Shown here one piece after another: positions 1 through 8,494 of a stretch of DNA of 55,315 bases (its first letter is position 1; the number at the start of each line of letters is the position of its first letter). The stretch is from an uncultured Oscillospiraceae bacterium. Lineage in GTDB: Bacteria; Bacillota; Clostridia; Oscillospirales; Oscillospiraceae. The notes below the pieces were generated by a model. That model saw only the letters and a program-made list of their open reading frames with translations. It was not told where the DNA came from and did no database searches. The stretch covers positions 1-55,315 of the forward strand of contig CALXDZ010000081.1 of assembly GCA_944387205.1 (NCBI GenBank). Direction: 5' to 3'. The translations under genes were made by a program, and so were the position numbers.

Positions 1-629
1 ATGGCCAGCCCCGGCACCAGCAGCATAATGGCGCCAATGACGATCTTGTCCAGATGGACGCTGAGGCCCAGATAGACCAGGACCAGTGGCACAAGCACCA
101 GCAGCATGCTGGTACAGACATAGGTGAAGAAGATGTTGGCGTTCATCCGACTCATGGAGCTGACGGTGCGCTTGATGGTCAGGCCGCAGAGAAAGGCGAT
201 GGCCGCGTCCCCGGCGTGGCCGCCCCAGAAGAGAGTGAAGAAGGCGGCGGCAAAGCCGTGGGCCAGATAGCTGATCCAGGCAGGATAGGAGGGTGCCTCC
301 ATCACCTGGCGCAGGCGGGCCTGAGCCTCCTCCACCGACGGCCGCTGGGCGCAGACCAGGCGGCACAGGTCGTTGAGCCGGTCCAGCCGATCCAGGTTAT
401 TGGACGAGCCCCTGATGCGGACCGAGCGAGTGTAGTTGCGCACATCGTCCCGGATGGTGATGATGATGCAGGGGGGAATGGCAAAGACCTCGATGTCCTG
501 GTAGCCGTAGGCAGCCAGCATCCGGGAGGCGGATTCCTCCACCCGATAGATCTCCGCGCCGTTGCGGATCAGCTGGCGGCTCATCTCACTGCAGAAGCTG
601 AGCAGCTGTTCCGTTTCCTCTGGCTTCAT
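1..629 (-). CDS. ThrE-like threonine/serine exporter, N-terminal part (runs off window)
   Basis: The frame is open from an ATG at 627-629 to the window edge, so about 209 residues are visible and the C-terminus is missing. It begins MKPEETEQLLSF. A soluble N-terminal region of about 130 residues (GAEIYRVEES, then VFAIPPCIIITI) is followed by hydrophobic segments starting near AHGFAAAFFTLFWGG. This arrangement is that of the ThrE/DUF1212 family, inner-membrane exporters of threonine and serine; in Firmicutes the family is often split into two neighbouring genes, so a partner gene may lie outside the window. An AAAGGAGG site lies 8-9 bases before the ATG and a good promoter lies further upstream. 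Family assignment rests on memory of the motif pattern; the substrate is inferred. Confidence 0.75.
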   Translation of the reverse strand, partial: MKPEETEQLLSFCSEMSRQLIRNGAEIYRVEESASRMLAAYGYQDIEVFAIPPCIIITIRDDVRNYTRSVRIRGSSNNLDRLDRLNDLCRLVCAQRPSVEEAQARLRQVMEAPSYPAWISYLAHGFAAAFFTLFWGGHAGDAAIAFLCGLTIKRTVSSMSRMNANIFFTYVCTSMLLVLVPLVLVYLGLSVHLDKIVIGAIMLLVPGLA

Positions 630-687
630 GGATGCCACGCCTCCTTTCCGTTTTGGCAGATATAACCGGAGAGCTCCGGCAGACATA

Positions 688-715
688 ATTATAGGGGGCA
701 GGTGGAAAAAGTCAA
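688..715 (-). promoter_or_regulatory. sigma-A-type promoter for the ThrE-like gene
   Basis: On the minus strand TTGACT (710-715) and TATAAT (688-693) are separated by 16 bases, about 60 bases before the ATG at 629. It lies back to back with the promoter of the phosphorelay operon. Confidence 0.65.
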
Positions 716-770
716 CCATTTTACCGGGGCAAAAGAGACAAAAAACCAGCGCCAAAGGGAAGAAAACCGC

Positions 771-807
771 CGGAATGTTGACAATTCCGCCGTTTTTATT
801 CTATACT
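771..807 (+). promoter_or_regulatory. promoter of the phosphorelay operon with a palindrome over the -35
   Basis: TTGACA (778-783) and TATACT (802-807) are 18 bases apart. The -35 box lies in the centre of an inverted repeat, CGGAAT (771-776) and ATTCCG (784-789), which is placed where a repressor could compete with RNA polymerase. The 5' leader to the ATG at 901 is about 90 bases. Confidence 0.6.
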
Positions 808-900
808 GAACCTGTATTTTCATTCCAAATTTCGGTCCTTCGGTGAGGAGGGAAATGACTCTCCTGCCGGCACAGACCTGTAAGCTGAGAAAGGACACCC

Positions 901-2001
901 ATGGAAAGCGAATATCAATATGACCCCCTGTCCCAGGGGCCGAACACGATCCTTATTGTGGATGACGATGAGATGAACCGGGCCATCTTGGAAAACATCT
1001 TTTCCTCCTTTTATGCCGTGGAGGAGGCGGAGAACGGCCGGGAGGGATTGGAAAAACTGACGGCGAATCAGGAGAAGATCTGCGCGGTGCTGCTGGATGT
1101 GGTGATGCCGGAGATGGACGGACTGCAGGTGCTCCACGTGCTGGAACAGCAGGGGCTGCTGGGGAAGATCCCGGTTTTTCTCATCACCGCTGAGGCCAGC
1201 GACACCACCATGCGGGAGGCCTATGAGCTGGGCGTCATGGACGTTATCAGCAAGCCGGTGGTGCCCTATGTGGTCCGGCGGCGGGTCAACTCGGTGGTGG
1301 AGCTGTTCCAGGCCCGGAGACGGCTGGGCAACGTAGTGGAGCGCCAGCAGTCGGAGCTGCTGCGCCAGGCCCAGCAGATCATCCAGCTGAACATGGGCAT
1401 GATCGAGTCGCTGTCCACTGCCATCGAGTTCCGCAGCGGAGAGTCCGGCGAGCACGTCCGCCGCATCCATGACATCACCCGCTTCCTGCTGGAACACACG
1501 GAGCTGGGTCATGGGCTGACAGAGGAGGAGATCACCCACATCTCCCTGGCTGCCATCATGCACGACGTGGGGAAAATCGCTATCCCTGACACCATTTTGA
1601 ACAAGCCCGGCCGTCTGACGGCGGAGGAATTTGAGATCATGAAGACCCACACGGTGCAGGGTGCGCTGCTGCTGGAGCGGATCCCCCAGATGCGGGAGGT
1701 GGCGGCCTATCACTATGCCCGGGACATCGCCCGTCACCATCATGAGCGCTGGGACGGCCGGGGCTACCCCGACGGGCTCAAGGGGGATGAGATCTCCCTG
1801 GGGGCCCAGATCGTGTCATTGGCGGATGTATATGACGCTCTGGTCAGCCGCCGGGTGTATAAGGCGGCCATTCCCCGGCAGGAGGCTCTGGAGATGATCC
1901 GCACCGGGCAGTGCGGCACATTCAACCCGGCTCTGCTCCGGTGCTTTTTCCGGGTGGAGGAGGAGCTGTGGCGGATGTACAGCAAAAAAGAGGAGGCGTA
2001 A
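901..2001 (+). CDS. response regulator with HD-GYP phosphodiesterase output
   Basis: Residues 15-135 form a receiver domain with acidic D21/D22, phospho-acceptor D66 (LLDVVMP), T97 and K118. A helical linker leads to an HD-GYP domain at about 165-345 with HDVGK (H221, D222), the HHHERWDGRGYP segment (279-290) and LADVYDAL. HD-GYP enzymes hydrolyse cyclic di-GMP (some cGAMP) at a di- or tri-iron centre, and the complete signature suggests an active enzyme controlled by phosphorylation. It is the first gene of a three-gene operon with an HPt protein 3 bases downstream and a hybrid kinase, so it is the likely end point of their phosphorelay. The start has AAAGGA upstream. At 366 residues it has the usual RpfG-like length. 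The signal and the cellular response are not visible. Confidence 0.92.
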   Translation: MESEYQYDPLSQGPNTILIVDDDEMNRAILENIFSSFYAVEEAENGREGLEKLTANQEKICAVLLDVVMPEMDGLQVLHVLEQQGLLGKIPVFLITAEASDTTMREAYELGVMDVISKPVVPYVVRRRVNSVVELFQARRRLGNVVERQQSELLRQAQQIIQLNMGMIESLSTAIEFRSGESGEHVRRIHDITRFLLEHTELGHGLTEEEITHISLAAIMHDVGKIAIPDTILNKPGRLTAEEFEIMKTHTVQGALLLERIPQMREVAAYHYARDIARHHHERWDGRGYPDGLKGDEISLGAQIVSLADVYDALVSRRVYKAAIPRQEALEMIRTGQCGTFNPALLRCFFRVEEELWRMYSKKEEA

Positions 2002-2004
2002 CAG

Positions 2005-2364
2005 ATGGACAAGGCGAAAAAGGACCGCCTGACAGCGGCAGACATCGACGTGGACGGCGCTCTGGAGCGCTTTATGAACAACGAGGCGCTGCTGGAGCGC
2101 TTCTTGCGCAAATTTCCGGCGGACCCCAACTATGAAAAGCTGACGGCGGCCTTTGCTGCCGGGGACCGGGAGGAGGCCCTGACTGCCTCCCACACCCTCA
2201 AGGGCGTGTGCGGAAACCTGTCTTTAACGATGCTCTTTTCCCTGCTGAGCCGGCAGGTAGATCTGCTGCGGGCAGAGGACTGGGACGGCGCGGCGGCGCT
2301 GCTGGCGGAGATCGGCCCTGCCCGGAAGGCTGTGCTGGAGGCCATTGAGGAGGTCTGGGGATGA
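2005..2364 (+). CDS. HPt phosphotransfer domain protein
   Basis: A 119-residue all-helical protein with the HPt signature ASHTLKGVCGNL, in which H63 is the phospho-acceptor. HPt proteins shuttle phosphoryl groups between the receiver of a hybrid kinase and a separate response regulator. Its place between an HD-GYP regulator (3-base gap) and a hybrid kinase (4-base ATGA overlap) fits that role exactly. It carries no other domain. Confidence 0.88.
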   Translation: MDKAKKDRLTAADIDVDGALERFMNNEALLERFLRKFPADPNYEKLTAAFAAGDREEALTASHTLKGVCGNLSLTMLFSLLSRQVDLLRAEDWDGAAALLAEIGPARKAVLEAIEEVWG

Positions 2365-4910
2365 GCGGACGCAGACGCCGGTGGCGGCGGGTGCTCCATC
2401 AGATGCGGCCCAATCTTATTGTGCTGGTGCTTTTGGCTCTGTTGGGGGCGGCTAGTTTTGTACTGCTGCGGACCGAACTGCTCAAAAACGCCCAGGATTT
2501 AGGCACCTCCCTGGCCCAGAGCTATGCTTCGGAGGAGCGCAACAACCTGACGGTGTATGAGACGCTGCTGACCTTTGGCATCGAGTCCATCGACAGCCGG
2601 GTCCAGGAAGGCAACACCGCTCAGGAGCTGCAGGAGTGGATCAGCCTCTATTTCGAGAGACTGGAGGCGGTGCTGGGAAAAAACACCGTGGATCCCTACC
2701 TGGTGCTGGACGGAAAGATCATTGCTGTCAACCCCTGGGAAGGGGATGAGGACTTTGACGTGGAGGGGGCCATATGGTACCAGATGGCCTGTGAGGCCGA
2801 CGGCCAGGTGGTCTTTACCGATGCCTATACTGACTCCATCTCCGGAAAGCCGGTCATCACTATGGCCCAAAAAGGCCATACCTCGGGCACTGTGCTGGCT
2901 TTTGAAATCTTTCCGGAGAATCTCCATTTTCACAACAACCCCCTGACGCTGCCAGAGGGGGCATCCTTCTATCTGTGCGATGCCTCCGGCACCGTCCTCT
3001 ACCGTCAGACTGATCTGGATAAGAGTGAGGAAGAGCTGCAAAGTTATGTGGGGGCGCTGGTGGAGAGCATCCAGCGGGGGGAGCATGACCATTACGACTC
3101 TTACGTCTATGATACGAGCGGACAGCAGCGCTCAGTGTATTACAGCATCATGCCCAACGGATGGATCTCTGTCATCACGGTGCCCTATGACACCATTCTT
3201 CAGGAGCTGGAGCAGTTTACAGATGTATTTCTGGCAGTATTGCTGCTGTGCCTGCTGGGCTTTTTGCTGATGACCTGGCGGGATCTTCGCCTGAGCGCCA
3301 AGGTGGAACGGACCAATGAGACGGTCCGGGTCCTGGGCAACTCCTACTATGCCCTCTATCGTGTGGACCTGGATCAGGGCACCTATGAGATGATCAAGGG
3401 CTCAGACTATGTGCGTCAGCGTCTGCCGCAGATAGGCAGCTATGAAGAGCTCACAGAGGTCATCGGTCAGGTCATGGAGAAGGACGCCTATGAGGAGTAT
3501 CGGGAGAGCTTCTCTCTGCCCAATATCCGCAAGCTGGTGGCCAAGCGGATCCGGGACTTTGGCGGGGATTTCCAAAGGATGTTCGGGGGTGTCTACCGCT
3601 GGGTTAGCGTCCGGGTGCTCTTTGATGAGTCCCTGGCCCCCGGTGAGGTGGTGCTGTGCTTCCGGGAGGTTGAGGAAGAAAAGCAGCGTCAGCTCCAGGA
3701 GCGCAAGCTGCTGGAAAACGCTCTGGAGAGCTCCCGCCAGAGCGAAAAGACCAAGCAGGCCTTCTTCAGCAACATGTCCCACGATATGCGCACGCCGCTC
3801 AACGCCATCATTGGGCTGACGGAGCTGGCCCGGCAGCATACAGAGGATCCGCAGCGTACCGACGGATACCTGGAAAAGATCGGTGTGTCCAGCCGGCAGC
3901 TGCTGGAGCTCATCAATGACATTCTGGATATGTCCAGGATAGAGCAGGGGAAGGTGGTGCTGGACTACCGGCAGTTTGATCTGAAGGAGAGCATTCGGAA
4001 GTGCGCCGAGCCCTTCCGCCTTCAGGCGGAGAGAGAGGGCAAGCAGTTCCAGCTGTCCTTTGACGTGTCCAATCCGGTGGTGCTGGGCGATGCCTTCCGC
4101 ATCAGCCAGATCATGAACAATCTGATCTCCAATGCCCTGAAGTTTACCGGACAGGGGGACAGCATCATCGTCAGCGTTACCCAGTTTCAGGAGGACACTC
4201 ACGCCAAATATCAAATCGTGGTCAAGGATACGGGGATCGGTATGTCTGAAGAATTCCTGCCCCAGCTCTTTGAGCCCTATGCCCGGGAGACACGCTTTGC
4301 CGCCCAGAAGATCGCCGGCACAGGTCTGGGCATGCCCATCGTAAAAAACCTGGTGACCCAGATGAGCGGCCAAATCCAGGTGGAAAGCCGCCTGGGGGAG
4401 GGCACCACTTTCACCCTGGTGCTGCCGCTGGAGGCGGTGCGGTCCCAGGAGATGGAAGAGGCAGAGGACCGGGAGACGGACCAGAAGAGCGCTCAGCCGG
4501 CGGCGTCGGGCCTGGCGGGCCGCCGTATCCTGCTGGCGGAGGACAACGAGGTGAATATGGAGATCGCCACGGAGATCCTCACCAGCGCCGGACTGGAGGT
4601 GGCTCAGGCCTGGAACGGCCAGGAGGCAGTGGAGCAGTTTGCCTCCTCCCAGCCCTTCTTCTTTGATGCGATCCTCATGGATATGCAGATGCCCCAGATG
4701 GACGGTTGTACGGCGGCCAAGCAGATCCGCCGCATGTCCCGGTCTGATGCTGAAAAGGTGCCCATCATCGCTGTGACGGCCAATGCCTTCGCTGAGGACA
4801 TTGCTGCTACCACTGCGGCGGGTATGAATGCTCATGTGTCCAAGCCCATCGATTTCCCGGCCCTGTTGGGTAAGCTGGAGGAGTTGATGGAGTGGCCTGA
4901 TAGAGGCTGA
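2361..4910 (+). CDS. hybrid sensor histidine kinase (extracytoplasmic sensor, HisKA, HATPase, receiver)
   Basis: An 849-residue membrane kinase. A first membrane helix (about 18-36) is followed by about 240 residues outside the membrane that look like a double-Cache sensor, a second helix (about 285-305), a PAS-like cytoplasmic region, then HisKA with MSHDMRTPLNAI (H474), an ATPase domain with the N box (MNNLISNALKFT), DTGIGMSEEF and GTGLGMPIVK, and a C-terminal receiver with D774 in ILMDMQMPQMDG. The architecture implies an H-D-H-D relay: H474 to D774 within the protein, then the HPt protein, then the HD-GYP regulator upstream. Its start overlaps the HPt stop by 4 bases. The Cache-like region suggests a small extracellular ligand, which the sequence does not identify. 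Confidence 0.92.
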   Translation: MSGRRRRWRRVLHQMRPNLIVLVLLALLGAASFVLLRTELLKNAQDLGTSLAQSYASEERNNLTVYETLLTFGIESIDSRVQEGNTAQELQEWISLYFERLEAVLGKNTVDPYLVLDGKIIAVNPWEGDEDFDVEGAIWYQMACEADGQVVFTDAYTDSISGKPVITMAQKGHTSGTVLAFEIFPENLHFHNNPLTLPEGASFYLCDASGTVLYRQTDLDKSEEELQSYVGALVESIQRGEHDHYDSYVYDTSGQQRSVYYSIMPNGWISVITVPYDTILQELEQFTDVFLAVLLLCLLGFLLMTWRDLRLSAKVERTNETVRVLGNSYYALYRVDLDQGTYEMIKGSDYVRQRLPQIGSYEELTEVIGQVMEKDAYEEYRESFSLPNIRKLVAKRIRDFGGDFQRMFGGVYRWVSVRVLFDESLAPGEVVLCFREVEEEKQRQLQERKLLENALESSRQSEKTKQAFFSNMSHDMRTPLNAIIGLTELARQHTEDPQRTDGYLEKIGVSSRQLLELINDILDMSRIEQGKVVLDYRQFDLKESIRKCAEPFRLQAEREGKQFQLSFDVSNPVVLGDAFRISQIMNNLISNALKFTGQGDSIIVSVTQFQEDTHAKYQIVVKDTGIGMSEEFLPQLFEPYARETRFAAQKIAGTGLGMPIVKNLVTQMSGQIQVESRLGEGTTFTLVLPLEAVRSQEMEEAEDRETDQKSAQPAASGLAGRRILLAEDNEVNMEIATEILTSAGLEVAQAWNGQEAVEQFASSQPFFFDAILMDMQMPQMDGCTAAKQIRRMSRSDAEKVPIIAVTANAFAEDIAATTAAGMNAHVSKPIDFPALLGKLEELMEWPDRG

Positions 4911-4931
4911 GACAAATCCGATAGAAACATG

Positions 4932-4979
4932 AAAAAAGCAGGCCTGCAGCCAGTGGATTGGCTGCAGGCCTGCTTTTTT
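4932..4979 (+). terminator. rho-independent terminator of the phosphorelay operon
   Basis: A perfect 20-base stem (4932-4951 with 4960-4979) around an 8-base loop ends in TTTTTT. Its A-tract on the other side would let it work in both directions. Confidence 0.92.
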
Positions 4980-4980
4980 G

Positions 4981-5362
4981 TGGCCGGGGAATAGAGGACT
5001 TAATACAGATGATATTTTTTCATGAAAAAGAAATTTAATTATTTTCAAGCGCGAATTTGGAAGCAAAATACTCTGAATTAAGAGGTAATATAGAACCACG
5101 CGGAGCGAACAACAGTCCCCCTTTTTTATTCAGAAAAACTGATATAGAGAAAAAAATAAGCAGATCAGAGCGCAGAATGTGTTTTTTGGAAAAACAAAAA
5201 TTGAGAACGATGTTTGCAGAATAAGGATGCGGAGCAACAGTACAAAATTTCATACCCTATCTGCAAGTTTTGAAAATGAAAAAATTGCATTGCTTTTCCG
5301 ACACTTTCCAAAAGATTTGTGCACATTGTTTAAAAGGTTTACAAGTTTCGTAAAAATATTTG
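4981..5362. other. AT-rich non-coding stretch before the catabolic cluster
   Basis: About 380 bases, visibly far richer in A+T than either flank. Short open frames occur on both strands, but none has a ribosome site or a recognisable product. I see no RNA family. The stretch ends in the promoter of the 23-gene cluster and may hold regulator sites or mark an old insertion junction. Confidence 0.5.
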
Positions 5363-5392
5363 TTGACAGGGGGATAAATCCTCTGATACAAT
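5363..5392 (+). promoter_or_regulatory. sigma-A-type promoter of the catabolic cluster
   Basis: TTGACA (5363-5368) and TACAAT (5387-5392) are 18 bases apart, giving a leader of about 75 bases before the E1alpha start. This is the strongest promoter candidate I found ahead of the 24-kb plus-strand gene run. Confidence 0.75.
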
Positions 5393-5395
5393 CCC

Positions 5396-5410
5396 AGTTG
5401 TAGGACAACT
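5396..5410. promoter_or_regulatory. candidate GntR-type operator at the transcription start
   Basis: AGTTGTAGGACAACT is a perfect palindrome with 6-base arms and a 3-base centre, starting 4 bases after the -10 box and so covering the expected +1. Its core TTGTAGGACAA fits the TnGTnnnACnA pattern described for FadR-type GntR operators. The GntR regulator encoded at 30079 is the obvious candidate to bind it, although that protein is of the UTRA type. Confidence 0.5.
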
Positions 5411-5472
5411 GACATTCATCAAGTCGGCGCAATTTGCCCTCAAATAACTACAAGGATATGGAGGAGAGAAGT

Positions 5473-6453
5473 ATGAATTGCACAGTGGCAAAAGAAACCT
5501 TGCTCGACATCTATACCCGTATGGTGACGATCAGGAAGTTTGAAGAAAAAGCGGGCGCGATTTTTGCCCAGGGACAGCTCAATGGCTTTTTGCACCTGTA
5601 TGTGGGCGAGGAAGCCGTGGGCGCAGGTGTTTGTGCAGCACTGAATGATGATGACTATATCGTCAGCACCCACCGCGGCCATGGCCATCTGATTGCCAAG
5701 GGCGGCGATGTGAACAAGATCATGGCAGAGCTCTACGGAAAGGTCACCGGCTACTGCAAGGGCAAGGGCGGCTCCATGCACGTGGCGGACTTCTCCAAGG
5801 GCATGCTGGGCGCCTGCGGCATCGTGGGCGGCGGCATTCCCATCGCGGTGGGCGCGGCGCTCTCCAGCAAGCTGCAGGGCACCCGGCAGGTGGCGGTCAC
5901 CTTCTTTGGTGACGGCGCCTCCAACGAAGGAAGCTTCCATGAGTCCATCAACTTTGCCGCAGTGCAGAAGCTGCCGGTGATCTTCCTGGTGGAGAACAAC
6001 GGCTATGGTGAATTCACTCCTCAGTGCAGAGCCATGTGCATCGAAGACATCGCCGACCGTGCCAAGGGCTACGGCATCCCCGGCGTGATCGTGGACGGCA
6101 TGGACGCAGTCGCGGTGTATACCACCGTGGCGCAGTGGGTGGAAAAGCTCCGCAACGGCGAGGGCCCTGTGCTGATTGAGGCCAAGACCCACCGCAAGAG
6201 CGGCCACTCCGAAGGTGAAGTTGCCTTCCTGGACGGCCAGCCCTACCGCCTGCCGGAAGAGGAGAAGATCGCCAAGGAAACGGACTGCATCGACAATCTG
6301 CGGCAGTATCTGCTGGCCAATACCGATGCCACCCAGGCTGATCTGGATGCCATCGATCAGGCGGCTGCCAAGAAGATCGAGGATGCTGTGGAATTTGCCA
6401 AGAACAGTCCCTTCCCCACGGCAGAGGATCTGTTTACCGACACTTGGGTTTGA
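5473..6453 (+). CDS. TPP-dependent 2-oxoacid/acetoin dehydrogenase E1, alpha subunit
   Basis: 326 residues of the PDH E1-alpha/AcoA family. The thiamine diphosphate motif GDGASNEGSFH...NN is present, with HRGHGH and the conserved GKGGSMH segment earlier. With E1-beta it decarboxylates a 2-oxoacid, or cleaves a diketone, and passes the acyl group to E2 lipoyl. I chose the ATG at 5473 because GGAGGAG lies 5-9 bases upstream; the frame extends to a TTG at 5434 without a ribosome site. It is the first gene after the cluster promoter. The substrate cannot be read from sequence: acetoin dehydrogenase, PDH and branched-chain enzymes share this architecture. Confidence 0.9.
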   Translation: MNCTVAKETLLDIYTRMVTIRKFEEKAGAIFAQGQLNGFLHLYVGEEAVGAGVCAALNDDDYIVSTHRGHGHLIAKGGDVNKIMAELYGKVTGYCKGKGGSMHVADFSKGMLGACGIVGGGIPIAVGAALSSKLQGTRQVAVTFFGDGASNEGSFHESINFAAVQKLPVIFLVENNGYGEFTPQCRAMCIEDIADRAKGYGIPGVIVDGMDAVAVYTTVAQWVEKLRNGEGPVLIEAKTHRKSGHSEGEVAFLDGQPYRLPEEEKIAKETDCIDNLRQYLLANTDATQADLDAIDQAAAKKIEDAVEFAKNSPFPTAEDLFTDTWV

Positions 6454-6471
6454 GATGAGGGGTGAGATGTC

Positions 6472-7440
6472 ATGAAAAAGTATTATATTCGTGCCATTCA
6501 GGAAGCGCTGTTTGAGGAGATGGAGCGGGACAATTCCGTGTTCCTCATGGGCGAGGACGTTCGGATCGGCTGCTTTGCAGCCACCCGCGGCCTGTGCGCC
6601 AAGTACGGTGAGCAGCGGGTCATCGATACGCCGATCTCGGAGCTGGCAGTGGCCGGCGCCGCAGTGGGCGCCGCTGTTACCGGCAGCCGTCCCATTGTGG
6701 ACCTGATGTTCGGCCAGTTCTTGATGCTGGCCTATGACCAGGTCTCCAGCCAGGCCAACGCCATGCGTTATATGTTCGGCGGTCAGACCAAGGTCCCCCT
6801 GGTGTATCTGGTGCAAAACGGCACCGGCCCCTGCGTGGGTCCCCACCACAGCAATTCCGTCCATCCCCTGTTCATGAACATCCCCCTGGTGAAGGTGGTC
6901 ATGCCCAGCTGCCCGGCGGATGCCAAGGGCCTGCTCAAGTCCGCCATCCGCGACGACAACCCGGTGGTGTTCTTCAACCACACCTCCATCGGCGGTATGA
7001 AGGGCGAGGTACCTGACGAAGAATACCTGATCCCCCTGGGCAAAGGCGACATCAAGAAAGAGGGCAAGGACATCACCCTCTGCGCCGTGGGCATCATGGT
7101 CAACCACTGCCTGAAGGCCGCTGCCCAGCTGGAAAAAGAGGGCATCAGCGCCGAGGTGGTAGACCTGCGCACCCTCAAGCCCTGGGACAAGGAACTGGTG
7201 CTGGAGAGCGTGAAGAAGACCGGCCGGTTCCTGGCCGTGGATGAGAGCTACAAGACCTGCGGTGCCGGCGCCGAGTGGGTGGCCACTGTGGCGGAGGAAG
7301 CCTTCTCTGATCTCAAGTGCCCTGCCTCCCGTCTCTCCGGTGAGGAGATCCCCATCCCCTTCAGCCCTGTGCTGCAGCAGCTGGCAGTACCCAATAAGGA
7401 CACCATCGCGGCCAAGGTCCGTGAGATGGTGAAGAAATAA
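6472..7440 (+). CDS. TPP-dependent 2-oxoacid/acetoin dehydrogenase E1, beta subunit
   Basis: 322 residues of the PDH E1-beta/AcoB family, beginning MKKYYIRAIQEALFEEM with the family's FLMGEDV segment, the internal DLMFGQFLMLAYDQ region and a C-terminal transketolase domain. It forms the alpha2beta2 E1 with the gene 18 bases upstream and is followed 14 bases later by E2. Full length for the family. Confidence 0.92.
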   Translation: MKKYYIRAIQEALFEEMERDNSVFLMGEDVRIGCFAATRGLCAKYGEQRVIDTPISELAVAGAAVGAAVTGSRPIVDLMFGQFLMLAYDQVSSQANAMRYMFGGQTKVPLVYLVQNGTGPCVGPHHSNSVHPLFMNIPLVKVVMPSCPADAKGLLKSAIRDDNPVVFFNHTSIGGMKGEVPDEEYLIPLGKGDIKKEGKDITLCAVGIMVNHCLKAAAQLEKEGISAEVVDLRTLKPWDKELVLESVKKTGRFLAVDESYKTCGAGAEWVATVAEEAFSDLKCPASRLSGEEIPIPFSPVLQQLAVPNKDTIAAKVREMVKK

Positions 7441-7454
7441 AGGAGGAGTAAGCC

Positions 7455-8447
7455 ATGGCAAAGGAACCGGTATACATGCCGAAATTCGGCATGACGATGA
7501 CAGAAGCAGAAATTGTTGAGTGGTACGTAGAGCAGGGCCAGGAGGTAGCCCAGGGCGATCCGCTGCTGGGGATCGAGACGGAAAAGACCTCCGTGGACAT
7601 CGAGGCTCCTGCGGACGGCTTTGTCTGCGCACTGCTCTTTGAGCAGGGTGACTCTGCCGAGGTGGGCAGCATCCTGACTTACATCGCAGAGACGGAAGAG
7701 GAAGCCGCAGAGGACGGCGGGGAGGAGAAGGCTACTGCGCCTGCCGCTCCCGCTGCCGAGTCTGCACCGGCTGCTGCTCCTGCTGGTGACAATGGGGTGC
7801 CTCTTTCCAGAATGCGCCGCATCATTGCCGACAATATGCGCTCGAGCCTGCAGAACACCGCCCAGCTGACCCACTTCCGTGAGGTCTGCATGGACCGTAT
7901 GGTGGCCCTGAAGGAGTCCATGGACGGCATCTCCTACAACGATCTGCTGATGAAGGCCTTTGCGCTGGCAGTGGCCAAGTATCCCAAGGTGCGCAACCAG
8001 CTGGTGAACGGGCTGCTGACGGTGAAGCAGGAGACCGATCTGGGTATGGCTGTGGCTCTGGAGGATGGACTGATCGTTCCTGCCATCCGCGGCGCGGATA
8101 AGCTCTCCCTCCAGGAGATCGCTGCTGAGCGCAAGCGGGTAGTGGCTGCCGCTCGCAGCGGAGGACTGAATCCTCAGGATACCGGCAGCTGCCTGGCCAC
8201 TCTCTCGAGCCTGGGTGCCCAGGGCATTGACGGCTTTACGCCGATCCTCAACAGCCCTGAATCTGTGATCCTGGGCATCGGCCGCATCATCCGCAAGCCC
8301 TGGGTGAAGGATGACGCCATTGTCCCCGCCTATGTGACCACCTTCAGCCTGACCTTCGACCATCAGGTGCTTGACGGCAAGGACGCCGCGGATTTCCTGG
8401 CTGTTTTTGCTGAGATCCTGGAAAATCCGGACGAAATCACCCTGTAA
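7455..8447 (+). CDS. short dihydrolipoamide acyltransferase (E2) without a visible subunit-binding domain
   Basis: 330 residues. A single lipoyl domain occupies about 1-78, with the lipoylated lysine K44 in IETEKTS. A 35-40-residue Glu/Ala/Pro linker follows, then a catalytic chloramphenicol-acetyltransferase-like domain from about 115 with DHQVLDG (usual DHRVxDG) near the C-terminus. It transfers the acyl group from E1 to coenzyme A. The usual 35-residue peripheral subunit-binding domain, which holds E1 or E3, is not recognisable in the linker. E3 is encoded about 19.5 kb downstream at the far end of the same gene run. AGGAGG precedes the ATG. Confidence 0.9.
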   Translation: MAKEPVYMPKFGMTMTEAEIVEWYVEQGQEVAQGDPLLGIETEKTSVDIEAPADGFVCALLFEQGDSAEVGSILTYIAETEEEAAEDGGEEKATAPAAPAAESAPAAAPAGDNGVPLSRMRRIIADNMRSSLQNTAQLTHFREVCMDRMVALKESMDGISYNDLLMKAFALAVAKYPKVRNQLVNGLLTVKQETDLGMAVALEDGLIVPAIRGADKLSLQEIAAERKRVVAAARSGGLNPQDTGSCLATLSSLGAQGIDGFTPILNSPESVILGIGRIIRKPWVKDDAIVPAYVTTFSLTFDHQVLDGKDAADFLAVFAEILENPDEITL

Positions 8448-8494
8448 TTTCGCCGTCTCAAACGCTGAAGTAAGGAGGTCTGTAGGGGGAAGCT

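Noticed and set aside
5035-5403. Short open frames on both strands in the AT-rich seam
   Set aside because: No ribosome site, no similarity that I recognise, and they overlap each other and the cluster promoter region.
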